Counted from the stretch's first letter, positions 17,131-27,346 are shown. The stretch: DNA of 64,000 nucleotides from Simiduia agarivorans SA1 = DSM 21679 (GCF_000305785.2 NC_018868.3:4236228-4300227), one strand, 5' to 3'. The notes: a model not told the origin generated them from the sequence alone. A program made the numbers and translations.

Positions 17131-18261
17131 TTAACTCTGTACCCATGCAGTGGGGGCATTGGTACTGGTCTCCAAACGTTTCTGTTTAGCCCTTGCTCGT
17201 TGTTTGCGCCGCTTCCACCAGAGCGTTACGCCGGTGAGCGCAAGAATCAATGGCGACAGGCCCAACAGACACCAGAGCACTTTGGAAAACAGGCCGGCAA
17301 AATCACCGAAGTGCAGCCGCCGGTAGCTGTCAATCACATGGGCACCAAGGCCTGCATCGCGAATGTCGTAACTGCCCAGCTGTTCGCCGGTGGAGGCGGA
17401 AAAACTTACAGTGCTGGAGTATTCACTGGTGAGAATGTTGCCTGTGGGCACGTCGCCCCACAGGGTGATATTCGCGCCCGGCTCCCAGGGCAGTGACATA
17501 TAGGTCACGGTGAAATCCTCGATGCTATTCTCGGCGCGCGCGCGCAAATCATCGAAGGAAAGCGCATCGCTGTACAAGCGCTCCTGCATCAGGTGATGCT
17601 CAAAGCCATCTGCATGTTCCTGGTATTCGTGCAACAGCCCGGCAATGGTCCACCAGCCCCCGGTAAACGCGAGAATCACCAGCACGGGCGCACTCACGAT
17701 CCCGACCATTTTGTGGAGGTCGGAGAAATACACCACCAGCCTGCTACTCCAACGCAGCGTGAAAAAATTCCGCCAGAATTTCCGGTGCAGATAGAAACCG
17801 GTAAGGCCGAGTATCAGCAGGGCAATGGCAAACAGGCTGGCAGCAAAGGCGCCAGGCTCTTCCAGCAAGAAGGTGTAGTGCAATTCCAGCAGCCAGTCGG
17901 TGAGGTAGTGATCGTGCGGCTTGGGTTCCGACAACAGTTGGCCAGTGTAGGGGTTAAGATGCAGATACGACCATTCACTGGTGCCTTTTTCCATCACATA
18001 GGCGAGATCAGCCCGACCCGGGTCCAGCGATAGCAGCCAACCCACGGCTTCATAGTCGGGATGGGTCTGATTGATGGTGGCGAGCAGCCTGTCCAACGGC
18101 AGGCGTTGTTCTGCGGGTTGAACACGTACTTTGTCTTCCATTAACAGGGTGTCAATTTCGTGCTTGAACACCAACAGGCTGCCTGTAATACAAATAACCA
18201 ATAGCGGGATGAACGCGAATAACGCCGCCCAGCTGTGAATTTTGAACAGTGATTTGTTCAC
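17131..18261 (-). CDS. PepSY-associated TM protein linked to the iron receptor
   Basis: A 376-residue inner-membrane protein with four helices: near the N-terminus (AALFAFIPLLVICITGSLLVF), at about 135-155, about 185-205, and near the C-terminus (LLGLSPLILALTGVTLWW). FKHEIDTLL after the first helix and HLNPYTGQLL in the first periplasmic loop are typical of the PepSY_TM family, often encoded beside TonB-dependent siderophore receptors and suspected of ferric-siderophore reduction. The start is GTG 18261. It lies downstream of the receptor gene on the same strand, past a hairpin that may reduce read-through. Confidence 0.85.
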   Translation of the reverse strand: MNKSLFKIHSWAALFAFIPLLVICITGSLLVFKHEIDTLLMEDKVRVQPAEQRLPLDRLLATINQTHPDYEAVGWLLSLDPGRADLAYVMEKGTSEWSYLHLNPYTGQLLSEPKPHDHYLTDWLLELHYTFLLEEPGAFAASLFAIALLILGLTGFYLHRKFWRNFFTLRWSSRLVVYFSDLHKMVGIVSAPVLVILAFTGGWWTIAGLLHEYQEHADGFEHHLMQERLYSDALSFDDLRARAENSIEDFTVTYMSLPWEPGANITLWGDVPTGNILTSEYSSTVSFSASTGEQLGSYDIRDAGLGAHVIDSYRRLHFGDFAGLFSKVLWCLLGLSPLILALTGVTLWWKRRKQRARAKQKRLETSTNAPTAWVQS

Positions 18262-18297
18262 TTTTTTGCCTCAGAATGCAGTTTTTCAGAAAGTCAA

Positions 18298-18322
18298 AAA
18301 GGGGGCAGTGCCCCCTTTATTG
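18298..18322 (-). terminator. Hairpin between receptor and PepSY genes
   Basis: AAAGGGGGC and GCCCCCTTT pair around a three-base loop; on the minus strand the stem is followed by TTTTTGACTTT. It lies between two co-oriented genes, so it may act as a partial terminator that lowers expression of the PepSY gene. Confidence 0.75.
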
Positions 18323-18336
18323 ATCCGTGGTGAGTA

Positions 18337-20457
18337 TCAGAACTGCCAACGCGCGCTCAGTGTGGCGGTGCGTGGCGCGGCGTACCAGGCCTGCTCGTAT
18401 TTCACCGAATTGAAATATTTTTCGTTGGTGAGGTTGTCCACATTCAATGCCAGCGTCAGGTCTTCAACCACCTCGTAGAAGCCGTGCAGGCCCAAGACGG
18501 TGTAGCTGTCCTGCTTGATGCGGCCGAAGCCAGATTCATAGTAAATGTCGTCTTGCCAGCGCAAGGAAGCGCCGGTGGTCAGGCGTTCCATGGGTTGCCA
18601 GCTCAACAGCATTTTCACTGTGTTGCGTGGAATAAACGTGCGGGCATCTTCACCCTGCTGGTCTTTCATATTGAGGTGGGTGGCACCCGCCTGCAACGAC
18701 AGGGTGTCGGTGATGTTGCCTGAAAATTCAATTTCTATGCCCTCGGACTCCACATCCACACCGCGGTAAATGGCGTAAGTGAAATCGTCGGAGTAATCGG
18801 TGTCGTCAATGCCATCGCCGTCGCCGTATTCTTTGAATTCCTGCAGGTTGGATTGTTCGGTGCGGAACAGGGCCAGAGACAGCAGGCTTGAATCAAAGGA
18901 TTTTTTCAGACCGATTTCGTAGCTCTTGCCTTCGGCCGAGCCGAGCGACTGGATGTCTTCGCCCAGCACATACTGCGGCTGGTAAATGTCGCTGTAGCTG
19001 GCGTAGGCGTTGAGCCCGTCTACCAGCTCCCAGGTAACGCCCACATAGGGGCTGGAACCGTCTTCGTCGCTGTTGGTGGAGACGCCGTAGCTCACGCCTT
19101 CGTTGGTGTAATCCACCGCGTTAAAACCGAGAATCAGGTTCAGGTTTTCGGTGACGGCCAATCGCACCGAACCATACACGCGGTTCAGATCGATATCCTG
19201 ATGGGCGGCAAGGTAGGGCGCATCGAACGTGGGGCGCGCGACTTCGGTGCCGGTCCAGCCGGGGAATGCCGGCATGGGTTGGAAACCCGTGAGTGCGCTG
19301 TGGGCAAAGGCTTCGGATGCGCTACGCGCGGTTGAAACGCCCAGGTTAACGCTGTGTTCCTGTCCCCAGGCTTCAAAGCTGCCCTGCAGGTTGGCATCGA
19401 GGATGCGCTCTTTGCGGTTGTCATCGTACTTGCCGGGATAGCTTAAGAGACCAAGGCCCGTGTCCGGATCGAGACCGGTATTGGAGTAGATGTAAAACAG
19501 TTCGGAATTTTCTTTGTACACGTTGTGCATGCCGGTGGCGGTCAGGCGCCAGTCGTCACTCAGCTGCCAGCCCAATTCCACGAAGGCTTCATCGCGCGAT
19601 GTGTTCCAGTGCGTCCAATCCATGCTGGTGCTGGTAGACACCGGATAATCGGCCTGGGTGCCATCGTTGTAGATCACCGGCAGCGCGCCCCAGAGTACGC
19701 CGTCGCTGTCGTAATCCTGGCGTGTGTAGCCAGCAGACAGCGTGAGGGTATCGGTGAGCTGGCCATCCACGATCACCGAGCCCAATGCCCGGTCATTTTC
19801 ATTAAGATCAACCCAGCTGTCGCTTTCGGCGTAGACGCCCACGAGGCGCGTGGCCCAGCTGCCGGATTCGGTCAGCGGGGTGGAAATATCCACCTCGGCG
19901 CGGCGATGGCCGTAGGTCCCCACGCTCACGTTGGTGTGGCCCATGAATTCATTGGTGGGACGTTTGCGCACATAGTTGACGGTGCCCGAGGGGTTACCCA
20001 GGCCGGTGATCAATCCGTTGGACCCTTTGATCACCTCAACCCGCTCGTACAAAAACGTGTCCAGGTCACCCACCACCAGCGTGCCGAAGGGCATGCCGAT
20101 GCCGTCGATGTGCATGCTGGTGATGTCAAAACCACGGGCGTTGTAGTAGGTGCGGTTGGTTTCCGAGCGATCCACGTTTACCCCGGGTGTCATTGCCAGC
20201 AGGGTGTTGATGTCTTTCAGGCCGAAGGCTTCGATGGTATCGGCATCGATAATCGACAGGGATTGCGGCGTATCGAACGCATCCATATCCAGGCCCGTGG
20301 CACCGCGGCTTTTGCGGTCGGCGCGGATGGCGGTAATGGTAATTTCTTCACTGAAGCCTGCCGTTGATTCGGCGGCCAGAAGCGGGGTGGATTGCAGTGT
20401 GAAGCCGGCAATAACGGCGTTGGCGGCCAGAATGGCGCGGTTCAGGGGCTTTTTCAT
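18337..20457 (-). CDS. TonB-dependent siderophore receptor
   Basis: A 706-residue outer-membrane receptor. Signal peptide: MKKPLNRAILAANAVIAGF ending LLAAE. The TonB box region is EEITITAIRADR. The plug carries TPQSLSIIDADTIEAFGLKD, TPGVNVDRSE and VIKGSNGLITGLGNPSGTVN, which are marks of the siderophore (FhuE/FpvA/FoxA) class. The beta-barrel ends with phenylalanine (LSARWQF), as the Bam machinery expects. ATG 20457 is chosen over upstream codons because it starts the signal peptide. A Fur-type box lies 58-76 bp upstream, so it is probably iron-repressed. The siderophore is unknown; no biosynthesis genes are in view. Confidence 0.93.
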   Translation of the reverse strand: MKKPLNRAILAANAVIAGFTLQSTPLLAAESTAGFSEEITITAIRADRKSRGATGLDMDAFDTPQSLSIIDADTIEAFGLKDINTLLAMTPGVNVDRSETNRTYYNARGFDITSMHIDGIGMPFGTLVVGDLDTFLYERVEVIKGSNGLITGLGNPSGTVNYVRKRPTNEFMGHTNVSVGTYGHRRAEVDISTPLTESGSWATRLVGVYAESDSWVDLNENDRALGSVIVDGQLTDTLTLSAGYTRQDYDSDGVLWGALPVIYNDGTQADYPVSTSTSMDWTHWNTSRDEAFVELGWQLSDDWRLTATGMHNVYKENSELFYIYSNTGLDPDTGLGLLSYPGKYDDNRKERILDANLQGSFEAWGQEHSVNLGVSTARSASEAFAHSALTGFQPMPAFPGWTGTEVARPTFDAPYLAAHQDIDLNRVYGSVRLAVTENLNLILGFNAVDYTNEGVSYGVSTNSDEDGSSPYVGVTWELVDGLNAYASYSDIYQPQYVLGEDIQSLGSAEGKSYEIGLKKSFDSSLLSLALFRTEQSNLQEFKEYGDGDGIDDTDYSDDFTYAIYRGVDVESEGIEIEFSGNITDTLSLQAGATHLNMKDQQGEDARTFIPRNTVKMLLSWQPMERLTTGASLRWQDDIYYESGFGRIKQDSYTVLGLHGFYEVVEDLTLALNVDNLTNEKYFNSVKYEQAWYAAPRTATLSARWQF

Positions 20458-20514
20458 TGTTTTTTCCGGGGGTTGATGTTTGCAGTGGCCGGCATTGTAG
20501 CACCTGCTAATAGT

Positions 20515-20533
20515 AATGAGAACGGTTATCATT
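20515..20533 (-). promoter_or_regulatory. Fur box upstream of the TonB-dependent receptor
   Basis: Read on the minus strand the site is AATGATAACCGTTCTCATT, an inverted repeat (AATGA-N9-TCATT) close to the classical GATAATGATAATCATTATC consensus. Its position in the receptor promoter region fits Fur repression. The rest of the 20458-20797 gap holds the divergent promoter of the FHA gene and no other gene. Confidence 0.75.
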
Positions 20534-20797
20534 AAATAATGTGGTCGGTAAGGTATCGATACTGTTTGTGCGAGAAGATGTGTTGATGACGACGAGGGGC
20601 TTTTCCGTGAGGTGGTGACAGGACCCGCACCCTGCGTGCGTCGGAAGAGGCCGAAGTGCATTGCTGAAAACGTTTTTTCGCGCACTGGCTAACAGCCTGT
20701 GCATTAATTCGACTGCATTGGTCTTAGCAGTGTTAGCATCAGCGGATAATCTGGATCGTGGGCGTGGTGCCGTGCGATCTGCCTGAAAGAGGTTGGT

Positions 20798-21160
20798 ATG
20801 GCATTTTTACAACACTGCCTCAATGGCGGCCTGGTGGCGCACTATGCATTGGATTCTGCCATTACGTTGGGCCGGTCAGAGGATAACGATGTAGTACTGG
20901 AAGACGGCACTGTGTCCGGTCACCATGCCCGCATCAGTGTGACCGATCAGGGCGAGTTTCAGTTTGAAGACCTGGGCAGTACAAACGGCCTTCAATACGA
21001 AGGCAAAAAAGTCAGTAACGGCATATTACAGGCGGGCAAATGGCTGTCTGTAGGTTTACACGAGTTTACCCGCGTGGAGACGCTGCCGCAGGGGATGGAA
21101 CAAACCTTGCGCATCAAGAAAAGCTGGATTCCGGGCGTTTATTACACCAGCGAAAAATAA
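20798..21160 (+). CDS. FHA-domain protein
   Basis: A 120-residue cytoplasmic protein that is almost wholly one forkhead-associated domain, a phosphothreonine-binding fold. The FHA motifs are clear: LGRSEDNDVVLED, then SGHHARIS (the Ser/His pair), then FEDLGSTNGLQYEG with the conserved NG. The C-terminal tail (EQTLRIKKSWIPG) is short and basic. Start ATG 20798 has AAGAGG upstream. It is followed 59 bp later by a Ser/Thr kinase and then a second FHA gene, so it is probably a reader or substrate of that kinase. Confidence 0.88.
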   Translation: MAFLQHCLNGGLVAHYALDSAITLGRSEDNDVVLEDGTVSGHHARISVTDQGEFQFEDLGSTNGLQYEGKKVSNGILQAGKWLSVGLHEFTRVETLPQGMEQTLRIKKSWIPGVYYTSEK

Positions 21161-21219
21161 TCCGGTTGAAAGCGTCAGGCTGAGGGTTAAACTGGCGCAA
21201 ACAATAATGGGTGTAGTCT

Positions 21220-23595
21220 ATGTCCTGGTCCCGCGCTTTGGGGCGTTTCCTGCTGTCCTCTCATGTGGTGTATCTGCTGTTGGCCTGTGCATTTGTGGTT
21301 TCTGCGCATTGGCCGGTCGTTGCCCGTGGCTGGATAGACTGGCTGGATAATCGCACCCTGTCATTGGGTTACAGTCTTCAAGCGCAACCTCAAGCGGCCT
21401 TGTCTATTGCGGTGGCCGAGGTTCCTTCCGCAACGTTTCAGGCATTTACCCGCGAACCCCTGCAAAGTCCGCTGCTGGAAGGGCTCGAAAACCTGCGCGC
21501 GCTGCACAAGCCCTTTCATGTGTTCTTATCTGCACCGGTGTGGACCGATCAACTCGCCGGGTTGGGTAACGCGCAAGCCTTGGCCGACGCGCTGGCCACG
21601 CATCAGGCGGTAGATGCGGACGCTCAGGCGATGCTTGGACTACTGGAGCAACTGGCGCGCTGGCATCGGTTTCGCACTGATGGTTCGTCGCTTTGGTTTT
21701 TGCCTGCAGGGCTGTTGCCGGAGGCGTCAGGTGAGCCTTTGGATTATACCCCGGGGCCTTTGTCGCAGCCTGGCCCCCTCAACTGGTTATTGGCGGTGAA
21801 CCGGTTGCCGGAATCGGCCCTGAGCCTGGGATGGCAAATGCGCGGCTATCAATTCGTGGGCGATGGCGCCAGCCAACCCCTTTGGTGGCAAACCCACACG
21901 TTCCAGCGTATACAAGGTGCGCCCTTGTTGCTGGCGGCACAGGCCCGGTCACTCACCGGACTCAATTGGCAGGCCGGCACCCTCAGTGCTTCGCCCGACT
22001 GGCGAAGGCCGGTAGGGGCTAGCGGCCTTATCCCGGTGGACTGGCGGCTTGCGCCAACGGCCGTGGACATGATGGCTATCGGTCGCCATCTGGATGGCGT
22101 CGACCTGGTGCTTGTGGCAGAAGAGGGGGACCCGCTACCGTTACAGGTTGCGGCCACTGCCAACACGCTGTTGACAGGGCATTACCCCATTCAGCATCGC
22201 TGGGCCTGGGCCAGCCAGCCCTTTTGGCCGCTGCTGTTGTGTTTGCTCACTCTGCCTCTGTGGCGTTCCGCATTGTTATGGCCGGCATTGGTAGGCAGTC
22301 TTCTGCTCACCGGTTTGCTGGTGGCGTCGCAACTTTTTGCCCACGTGGGGTACGGTGTCTGGTTGCCCACCGGCGCTCTGGTGTTGTGGTTGTGGTCCGC
22401 ATTGGGCTGGCGGCTATGGTGTGCCTGGCGTGGCCGCAGTGAGGCGCGCCTGGAACGCAGCTGGACGCAAGCCTGGCAACGTTTGGTGCGCGAAAATATC
22501 AATAGCGGTAAGCTGGCTGAGGCAGAAGCGCAGTTGCTGGAGGCCACTCAGACGAGAGAGTCTCATTGGCAATTGCCGGTCTGCATGGAGCTGGCGCAGG
22601 CATTTGAAAAACAGCGCCGTTACGATCAGGCCGAAAAGCTGTATGAAAGCATTGTCGCGCGCGCGGGTAACTTTCAGGGTGTGACCGAGCGCCTGCAGCG
22701 CCTGAAGACCTTGTCCGGTGGGGGTAGCCTGGAGTCCACATTGATTATCGATGAGCAGATAATCAACAAACCGGTGCTTGGGCGTTATGAAATACAACGC
22801 GAGCTGGGACGCGGTGCCATGGGTATTGTGTATCTGGGTCGGGATCCGAAAATTGCCCGCATGGTTGCCATCAAAACCTTGCAGTACAAGCAATTCGACG
22901 CGTCGCAGCTACCCGAGCTTAAAGCCCGGTTCTTCCGTGAGGCCGAAGCCGCGGGCCGGCTCAGTCATCCCAATATTGTGTCGGTATTTGATGTGGGTGA
23001 AGAGTCTGATCTGGCCTACATAGCCATGGATTACGTACCCGGCCGGGCGCTCAGTTTTTATACCGCGCCCAACCGGCTGCTGCCGGTACCGATTGTTTAC
23101 GGCTTGATGGCCAAAGCCGCCGATGCATTGCACTACGCCCACAAACACAAAATTGTTCACCGCGATGTGAAACCGGGCAATCTTTTGTATGATCCCGAAT
23201 CTGGCCGGCTGAAAGTGAGTGACTTTGGCATTGCGCGTTTAGTGGATAATTCCAAAACCCGTACCGGCGATGTGATGGGCAGTCCTTTATATATGTCGCC
23301 CGAGCAACTCAAAGGCGACAAGGTGAGCGAAGCCGCAGATATTTACAGTCTGGGTGTTACCATGTATCAATTGCTGACCGGTAAGCTGCCTTACGATGGT
23401 GATACCCTCGCCAATCTGACTTACCAGATTTTGAATGCCAAACACGCGAGTGTGCGCAGCCACCGGGAAGAGCTACCACCCAGCGCCACGCGCATAACCA
23501 ACAAGGCGTTGCAGAAGTCACCGGCAGATCGATTCAGCTCCGCCAAGGAAATGGCCGACACCCTGCGTAAATCACTGGCGCGGGATTTTGATTAA
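21220..23595 (+). CDS. Transmembrane Ser/Thr protein kinase with extracytoplasmic CHASE2-like sensor
   Basis: A 791-residue receptor kinase. Residues 10-30 are a signal anchor; about 30-325 a periplasmic domain that opens WIDWLDNRTLSLGY, resembling CHASE2 sensors; then three membrane helices at about 335-400. A helical TPR-like linker (about 425-500) precedes the Hanks-type kinase domain from about 521. Kinase motifs: LGRGAMGIVYLG, VAIKTL lysine, HRDVKPGNLL (from about residue 647), SDFGIARL, and GSPLYMSPEQLKGD, all intact. This order (CHASE2, helices, C-terminal kinase) is inverted relative to PknB types. FHA genes flank it on both sides; a PP2C phosphatase lies 7 kb away. The CHASE2 call is inferred from topology and the DNRT motif. 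Confidence 0.88.
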   Translation: MSWSRALGRFLLSSHVVYLLLACAFVVSAHWPVVARGWIDWLDNRTLSLGYSLQAQPQAALSIAVAEVPSATFQAFTREPLQSPLLEGLENLRALHKPFHVFLSAPVWTDQLAGLGNAQALADALATHQAVDADAQAMLGLLEQLARWHRFRTDGSSLWFLPAGLLPEASGEPLDYTPGPLSQPGPLNWLLAVNRLPESALSLGWQMRGYQFVGDGASQPLWWQTHTFQRIQGAPLLLAAQARSLTGLNWQAGTLSASPDWRRPVGASGLIPVDWRLAPTAVDMMAIGRHLDGVDLVLVAEEGDPLPLQVAATANTLLTGHYPIQHRWAWASQPFWPLLLCLLTLPLWRSALLWPALVGSLLLTGLLVASQLFAHVGYGVWLPTGALVLWLWSALGWRLWCAWRGRSEARLERSWTQAWQRLVRENINSGKLAEAEAQLLEATQTRESHWQLPVCMELAQAFEKQRRYDQAEKLYESIVARAGNFQGVTERLQRLKTLSGGGSLESTLIIDEQIINKPVLGRYEIQRELGRGAMGIVYLGRDPKIARMVAIKTLQYKQFDASQLPELKARFFREAEAAGRLSHPNIVSVFDVGEESDLAYIAMDYVPGRALSFYTAPNRLLPVPIVYGLMAKAADALHYAHKHKIVHRDVKPGNLLYDPESGRLKVSDFGIARLVDNSKTRTGDVMGSPLYMSPEQLKGDKVSEAADIYSLGVTMYQLLTGKLPYDGDTLANLTYQILNAKHASVRSHREELPPSATRITNKALQKSPADRFSSAKEMADTLRKSLARDFD

Positions 23596-23642
23596 GTGCA
23601 TGCCATTGGGTATGCAATGATGAAAACAGTAAAGAGGTTGTT

Positions 23643-23996
23643 ATGGCGGTTTTAGCGCAACTTATAGACGACGTGGTGGTCAATAAATTTACTTTGGATG
23701 ACGAACCCTTGACCATTGGCCGGCACCCGGACAACCGCGTGCAGATTGACGATGGTGCCGTCAGCGGCCGCCACGCGGTGATCAGCCGCAAACCCAATCC
23801 GGATTTTCCGCAGTATGCCGAGGTGGTGCTGGAAGACCTTGGCAGTACCAATGGCACGCGTGTGAACGGCGAAAAAATTACCGGCAAAGTCACGCTCAGC
23901 AATGGTGATGTGGTACGCATTGGCTGGAACGATTTCAAGCTGATGGACCCGAAAGAGCGCAACCTGGGCAGCACCGTGCATATGTTGCAGGATTGA
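23643..23996 (+). CDS. FHA-domain protein
   Basis: A 117-residue protein consisting of one forkhead-associated domain: TIGRHPDNRVQIDDGAVSGRHAVIS, LEDLGSTNGTRVNGEKI, then the GDVVRIGWNDFKL strand. The tail NLGSTVHMLQD carries a threonine in a context that a kinase could phosphorylate for intramolecular FHA binding; this is inference. It begins 47 bp after the kinase stop codon with an AAGAGG site before ATG, so the three genes are likely one signalling operon. Confidence 0.88.
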   Translation: MAVLAQLIDDVVVNKFTLDDEPLTIGRHPDNRVQIDDGAVSGRHAVISRKPNPDFPQYAEVVLEDLGSTNGTRVNGEKITGKVTLSNGDVVRIGWNDFKLMDPKERNLGSTVHMLQD

Positions 23997-24012
23997 TTGG
24001 AGCGTAAAGTGT

Positions 24013-24100
24013 GGTGGAATGCGCTTCGCTTATTCCACCCTACGTTTAATTGTAGGGTGGAATAAACGCAGTGCATTCCACCTTCGGAGCGCATTCCACC
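24013..24100. repeat. REP-like palindromic repeat pair
   Basis: Two inverted units meet here: unit 1 (24013-24043) is on the minus strand and unit 2 (24052-24082) on the plus strand. Each reads GTAGGGTGGAATAA then a short variable loop then ATTCCACC. A third half unit, GCATTCCACC, ends at 24100. The GTAGGGTGGAAT...ATTCCACC pattern is of the dispersed REP/BIME kind. It lies between the FHA gene and the terminator. Only one copy is in the window. Confidence 0.75.
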
Positions 24101-24116
24101 TTCGAAGCGCACCCAT

Positions 24117-24147
24117 AAAAAAACCGCGCCAAGCGCGGTTTTTTTTA
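24117..24147. terminator. Bidirectional terminator between FHA gene and fdxA
   Basis: ACCGCGC and GCGCGGT pair around a CAA loop (24123-24139), with A7 on the left and T8 on the right, so it can end the convergent units on both strands. Confidence 0.9.
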
Positions 24148-24164
24148 CAACCTGACCAGAGCGA

Positions 24165-24488
24165 TCAGCGCTCCAGGTACTGTAATTTACCCGGTACGCC
24201 GTCCCATTGTTCAGCATCGGCGGGCGAATCTTTCATTTCGGTGATGTTGGGCCATACCTGCGCCAATTCGGCGTTCAGTTCCAGGAACACTTCCTGACCT
24301 TCGGGTAGCTCGTCTTCGGAGAAGATGGCGTTGGCCGGGCACTCGGGTTCGCACAGGGCGCAGTCGATGCACTCATCCGGGTGAATCACCAGGAAGTTAG
24401 GGCCTTCGTAAAAGCAATCCACCGGGCAAACTTCCACACAGTCTGTGTGCTTACACTTGATGCAATTTTCACCCACTACGAATGTCAT
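24165..24488 (-). CDS. fdxA: Seven-iron ferredoxin (3Fe-4S / 4Fe-4S)
   Basis: A 107-residue electron carrier beginning [20 protein letters not shown]. The cysteine pattern CxxCx(4)Cx(3)CP and then [12 protein letters not shown] gives one 3Fe-4S and one 4Fe-4S cluster, as in Azotobacter FdI/FdxA. The long acidic tail (about residues 60-107) is usual for the family. It follows mutS by 147 bp in the same direction, an order also found in Pseudomonas. Redox partner unknown. Confidence 0.93.
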   Translation of the reverse strand: MTFVVGENCIKCKHTDCVEVCPVDCFYEGPNFLVIHPDECIDCALCEPECPANAIFSEDELPEGQEVFLELNAELAQVWPNITEMKDSPADAEQWDGVPGKLQYLER

Positions 24489-24635
24489 GCTGCGAACTCC
24501 GTCTTCTCATACGCCAAATCGGGGCGGCATTCTACCGCAATAGATAGGGCCTGTTAACCATCTTGGCTTGGACTTTCTTGCCAGAAAACCGGTTTTTTGC
24601 CGGCTTTCTGGAAGAATAAATCTCATTTACATTCC

Positions 24636-27257
24636 TCAGAGGGCTTTTTTAAGCGCGTACAAAAGCTCCAGTGCGGCGCGTGGGCTCAGGTCATCCACAT
24701 CGAGTTTGCCCAATTGGGTAATCACCGGGTGGGGCTCGGCGCCAAATAATTCGGCCTGGAACGGATCGACGGGCTGTTTGGCCGGGGTCGGGGTTTTGGC
24801 GGGCGCAGGTTCAACGGGCGCCACCGCGGCGGGTACCACCGTGGCATGGCTGCCGGCCTCCAGCTGTGCCAGCTGTTCGCGCGCCAAGGCCAATACCTGC
24901 GCCGGGATGCCGGCGAGCTTGGCCACCTGTAAACCAAAGCTCTGGCTGGCCGCACCTTCCTGAATGTGGTGCAGGAACACCAGATTGTCGTTGTGCTCAG
25001 TGGCGGTGAGGTGCACGTTGGCGATACCGCTGACTGTCTCCGGCAGGCTGGTGATTTCGAAGTAGTGGGTGGCGAACAGGGTAAAGGCCTTGATCTGCTG
25101 GCCCAGGTGCAGGGCCGCGGCCCAGGCCAGGGAAAGACCGTCGAAGGTGCTGGTGCCGCGGCCCACTTCATCCATCAATACCAGGCTGTTGGCGGTGGCG
25201 TTATTCAGGATGTTGGCGGTTTCGGTCATTTCCACCATGAAGGTGGACCGGCCAGAGGCCAGGTCGTCTGAAGAGCCGATACGGGTGAAAATGCGATCCA
25301 CCAGCCCCAGTGTGCACTCGGTGGCCGGTACAAAGCTGCCAATCTGGGCCAGCAGCACAATCAGGGCGGTCTGGCGCATGTAGGTTGATTTACCGCCCAT
25401 GTTCGGGCCGGTAATCACCAGCATGTGACGTTCCGGGTTGAGCGTGAGGTCATTGGCCACAAACGGCTTGCTCGATACCTGCTCCACCACCGGGTGGCGG
25501 CCGGCGACGATATGAATGCCGGGTGTTTCCGCCAGTACAGGTTTGGTGAGGTTCAGGCTTTCGGCCCGCTCGGCCAGCGAGCAAAGCACATCCAGTTCCG
25601 ATACCGCGGCTGCGGCATCCTGCAAGGCCACCAGATCGGCATTGAGGGTTTCCAGCAGCTCGTCGTACAGCGCTTTTTCGCGGCTGAGTGCACGGCTTTT
25701 GGCCGACAATGCCTTGTCTTCAAAGGTCTTGAGTTCCGGTGTGATGTAGCGTTCGGCGTTTTTCAGGGTCTGGCGCCGCACATAATCGGCCGGCGCATCT
25801 TTGGCCTGGCCTTTGCTCAGTTCGATGAAATAACCATGGACCCGGTTGTAGCCGACTTTCAGGGTCGAAAGCCCGGTGCGCTCGCGCTCGCGGGTTTCCA
25901 GATCAATCAGGAACTGGCCGGCATTGGTGCTGATGTTGCGCAACTCGTCCAACTCGGCATCAAAACCTTCGGCAATGACACCGCCTTCGCGGATTACCAC
26001 CGGCGGGTTTTCCACCAACGCGCGATCCAGCAGATCCACCAATGCGGGAAATTCGCCGATTTGTGTGGCCAGCGTTTTCAGGTGAGCGGCGTCGGACGGC
26101 TTCAGCTGTTGCTGCAATTGAGGGAAGCTGGCCAGCGAGCTCAACAGGCGCGACAAATCCCGCGGGCGGGCCGAGCGCAAAGCCAGCCGGCCCAGAATGC
26201 GTTCCATATCGCCCACTTGCTTTAAGGTCTGGCGCAGGGGCTCAAAGGTATAGTCCGACAACAGCCAGCTGATGGCGTCCTGCCGGCGCACCAGCAGTTG
26301 GCGATCGCGCAAGGGCCGGTTGATCCAGCGCCGCATCAGGCGCCGGCCCATGGCGGTGACGCCGGTATTCATTACCGACAGCAGCGTGTTCTCCTCGCCC
26401 CCGCCCAGATTGGTATCCAATTCCAGGTTGCGGCGGGTGGCAGCGTCCATGGCCACGGCTTCCTCGCGGTTTTCGTGGCGCAGGCTGCGGATATGGGGCA
26501 GGGCCGTACGCTGGGTTTCGCGTGCATAGGCCAACAGGCAACCGGCGGCACCGAGGGCAGTGACCAGATGCCCGCAGCCGAAACCGTCCAGATCCTGGGT
26601 GCCGAATTGCTGGTTCAGCAGGCGCGTGGCGGTGTCGAATTCAAACTCCCAGGGCGCACGCCGGCGCAGGCCCCGTCGCCGGCTCAGGCTTTCCAATTCT
26701 GTCAGGTCATCGGCCACCAGCACTTCGGCCGGGTTCAGGCGCTGCAATTCGGCGGCAAGCGCTTCTTCGCCTTCTACTTCCAGCAGCACAAAGCGGCCGG
26801 TGCCTATGTCCAACAGGGCAAGACCGAAGGTGTTTTCGCGCTGGCACACGGCGGCCAGCCAGTTGTCCTGCCGTTCGTCCAGTAATGCTTCATCGCTCAC
26901 GGTGCCGGGTGTGACGATGCGCACCACCTGACGCTCCACCGGCCCCTTGCTGGTGGCCGGGTCGCCAATCTGCTCACAGATGGCCACGGATTCGCCCAGT
27001 TTCACCAGCCGGGCCAGGTAGCCGTCGGCCGCGTGGAAGGGAATGCCGGCCATGGGTATCGGGTCGCCGTTGGATTTGCCGCGCGCGGTCAGGGTTACGT
27101 CCAGCAGCTCGGCGGCTTTCTTGGCATCGTCAAAGAACAGTTCATAGAAATCACCCATGCGGTAGAACACCAGCTCGTGGGGGTGTTCGGCTTTGATGCG
27201 CAGGTATTGCTGCATCATGGGGGTGTGGTTGGACAAATCTTGAACGGCCTGGGTCAT
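24636..27257 (-). CDS. mutS: DNA mismatch repair protein MutS
   Basis: Recognises base mismatches and starts repair with MutL. The 873-residue protein is full length. The N-terminal mismatch-binding domain has [20 protein letters not shown] and the Phe-X-Glu motif in [15 protein letters not shown]. The ATPase domain has Walker [14 protein letters not shown], then [17 protein letters not shown] and the Walker B region [16 protein letters not shown], and the helix-turn-helix follows. The C-terminal Ala/Pro-rich linker (about 795-825) leads to the tetramerisation tail. It is divergent from pncC. Confidence 0.96.
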   Translation of the reverse strand: MTQAVQDLSNHTPMMQQYLRIKAEHPHELVFYRMGDFYELFFDDAKKAAELLDVTLTARGKSNGDPIPMAGIPFHAADGYLARLVKLGESVAICEQIGDPATSKGPVERQVVRIVTPGTVSDEALLDERQDNWLAAVCQRENTFGLALLDIGTGRFVLLEVEGEEALAAELQRLNPAEVLVADDLTELESLSRRRGLRRRAPWEFEFDTATRLLNQQFGTQDLDGFGCGHLVTALGAAGCLLAYARETQRTALPHIRSLRHENREEAVAMDAATRRNLELDTNLGGGEENTLLSVMNTGVTAMGRRLMRRWINRPLRDRQLLVRRQDAISWLLSDYTFEPLRQTLKQVGDMERILGRLALRSARPRDLSRLLSSLASFPQLQQQLKPSDAAHLKTLATQIGEFPALVDLLDRALVENPPVVIREGGVIAEGFDAELDELRNISTNAGQFLIDLETRERERTGLSTLKVGYNRVHGYFIELSKGQAKDAPADYVRRQTLKNAERYITPELKTFEDKALSAKSRALSREKALYDELLETLNADLVALQDAAAAVSELDVLCSLAERAESLNLTKPVLAETPGIHIVAGRHPVVEQVSSKPFVANDLTLNPERHMLVITGPNMGGKSTYMRQTALIVLLAQIGSFVPATECTLGLVDRIFTRIGSSDDLASGRSTFMVEMTETANILNNATANSLVLMDEVGRGTSTFDGLSLAWAAALHLGQQIKAFTLFATHYFEITSLPETVSGIANVHLTATEHNDNLVFLHHIQEGAASQSFGLQVAKLAGIPAQVLALAREQLAQLEAGSHATVVPAAVAPVEPAPAKTPTPAKQPVDPFQAELFGAEPHPVITQLGKLDVDDLSPRAALELLYALKKAL

Positions 27258-27346
27258 GGGCTTCAGGGTGCTTCCGGTGATGGTTTTGGTACGGGGATAA
27301 AGCCGGTTATTCTACGCAAATCGACCTCAACCATAAATGCGTATTC

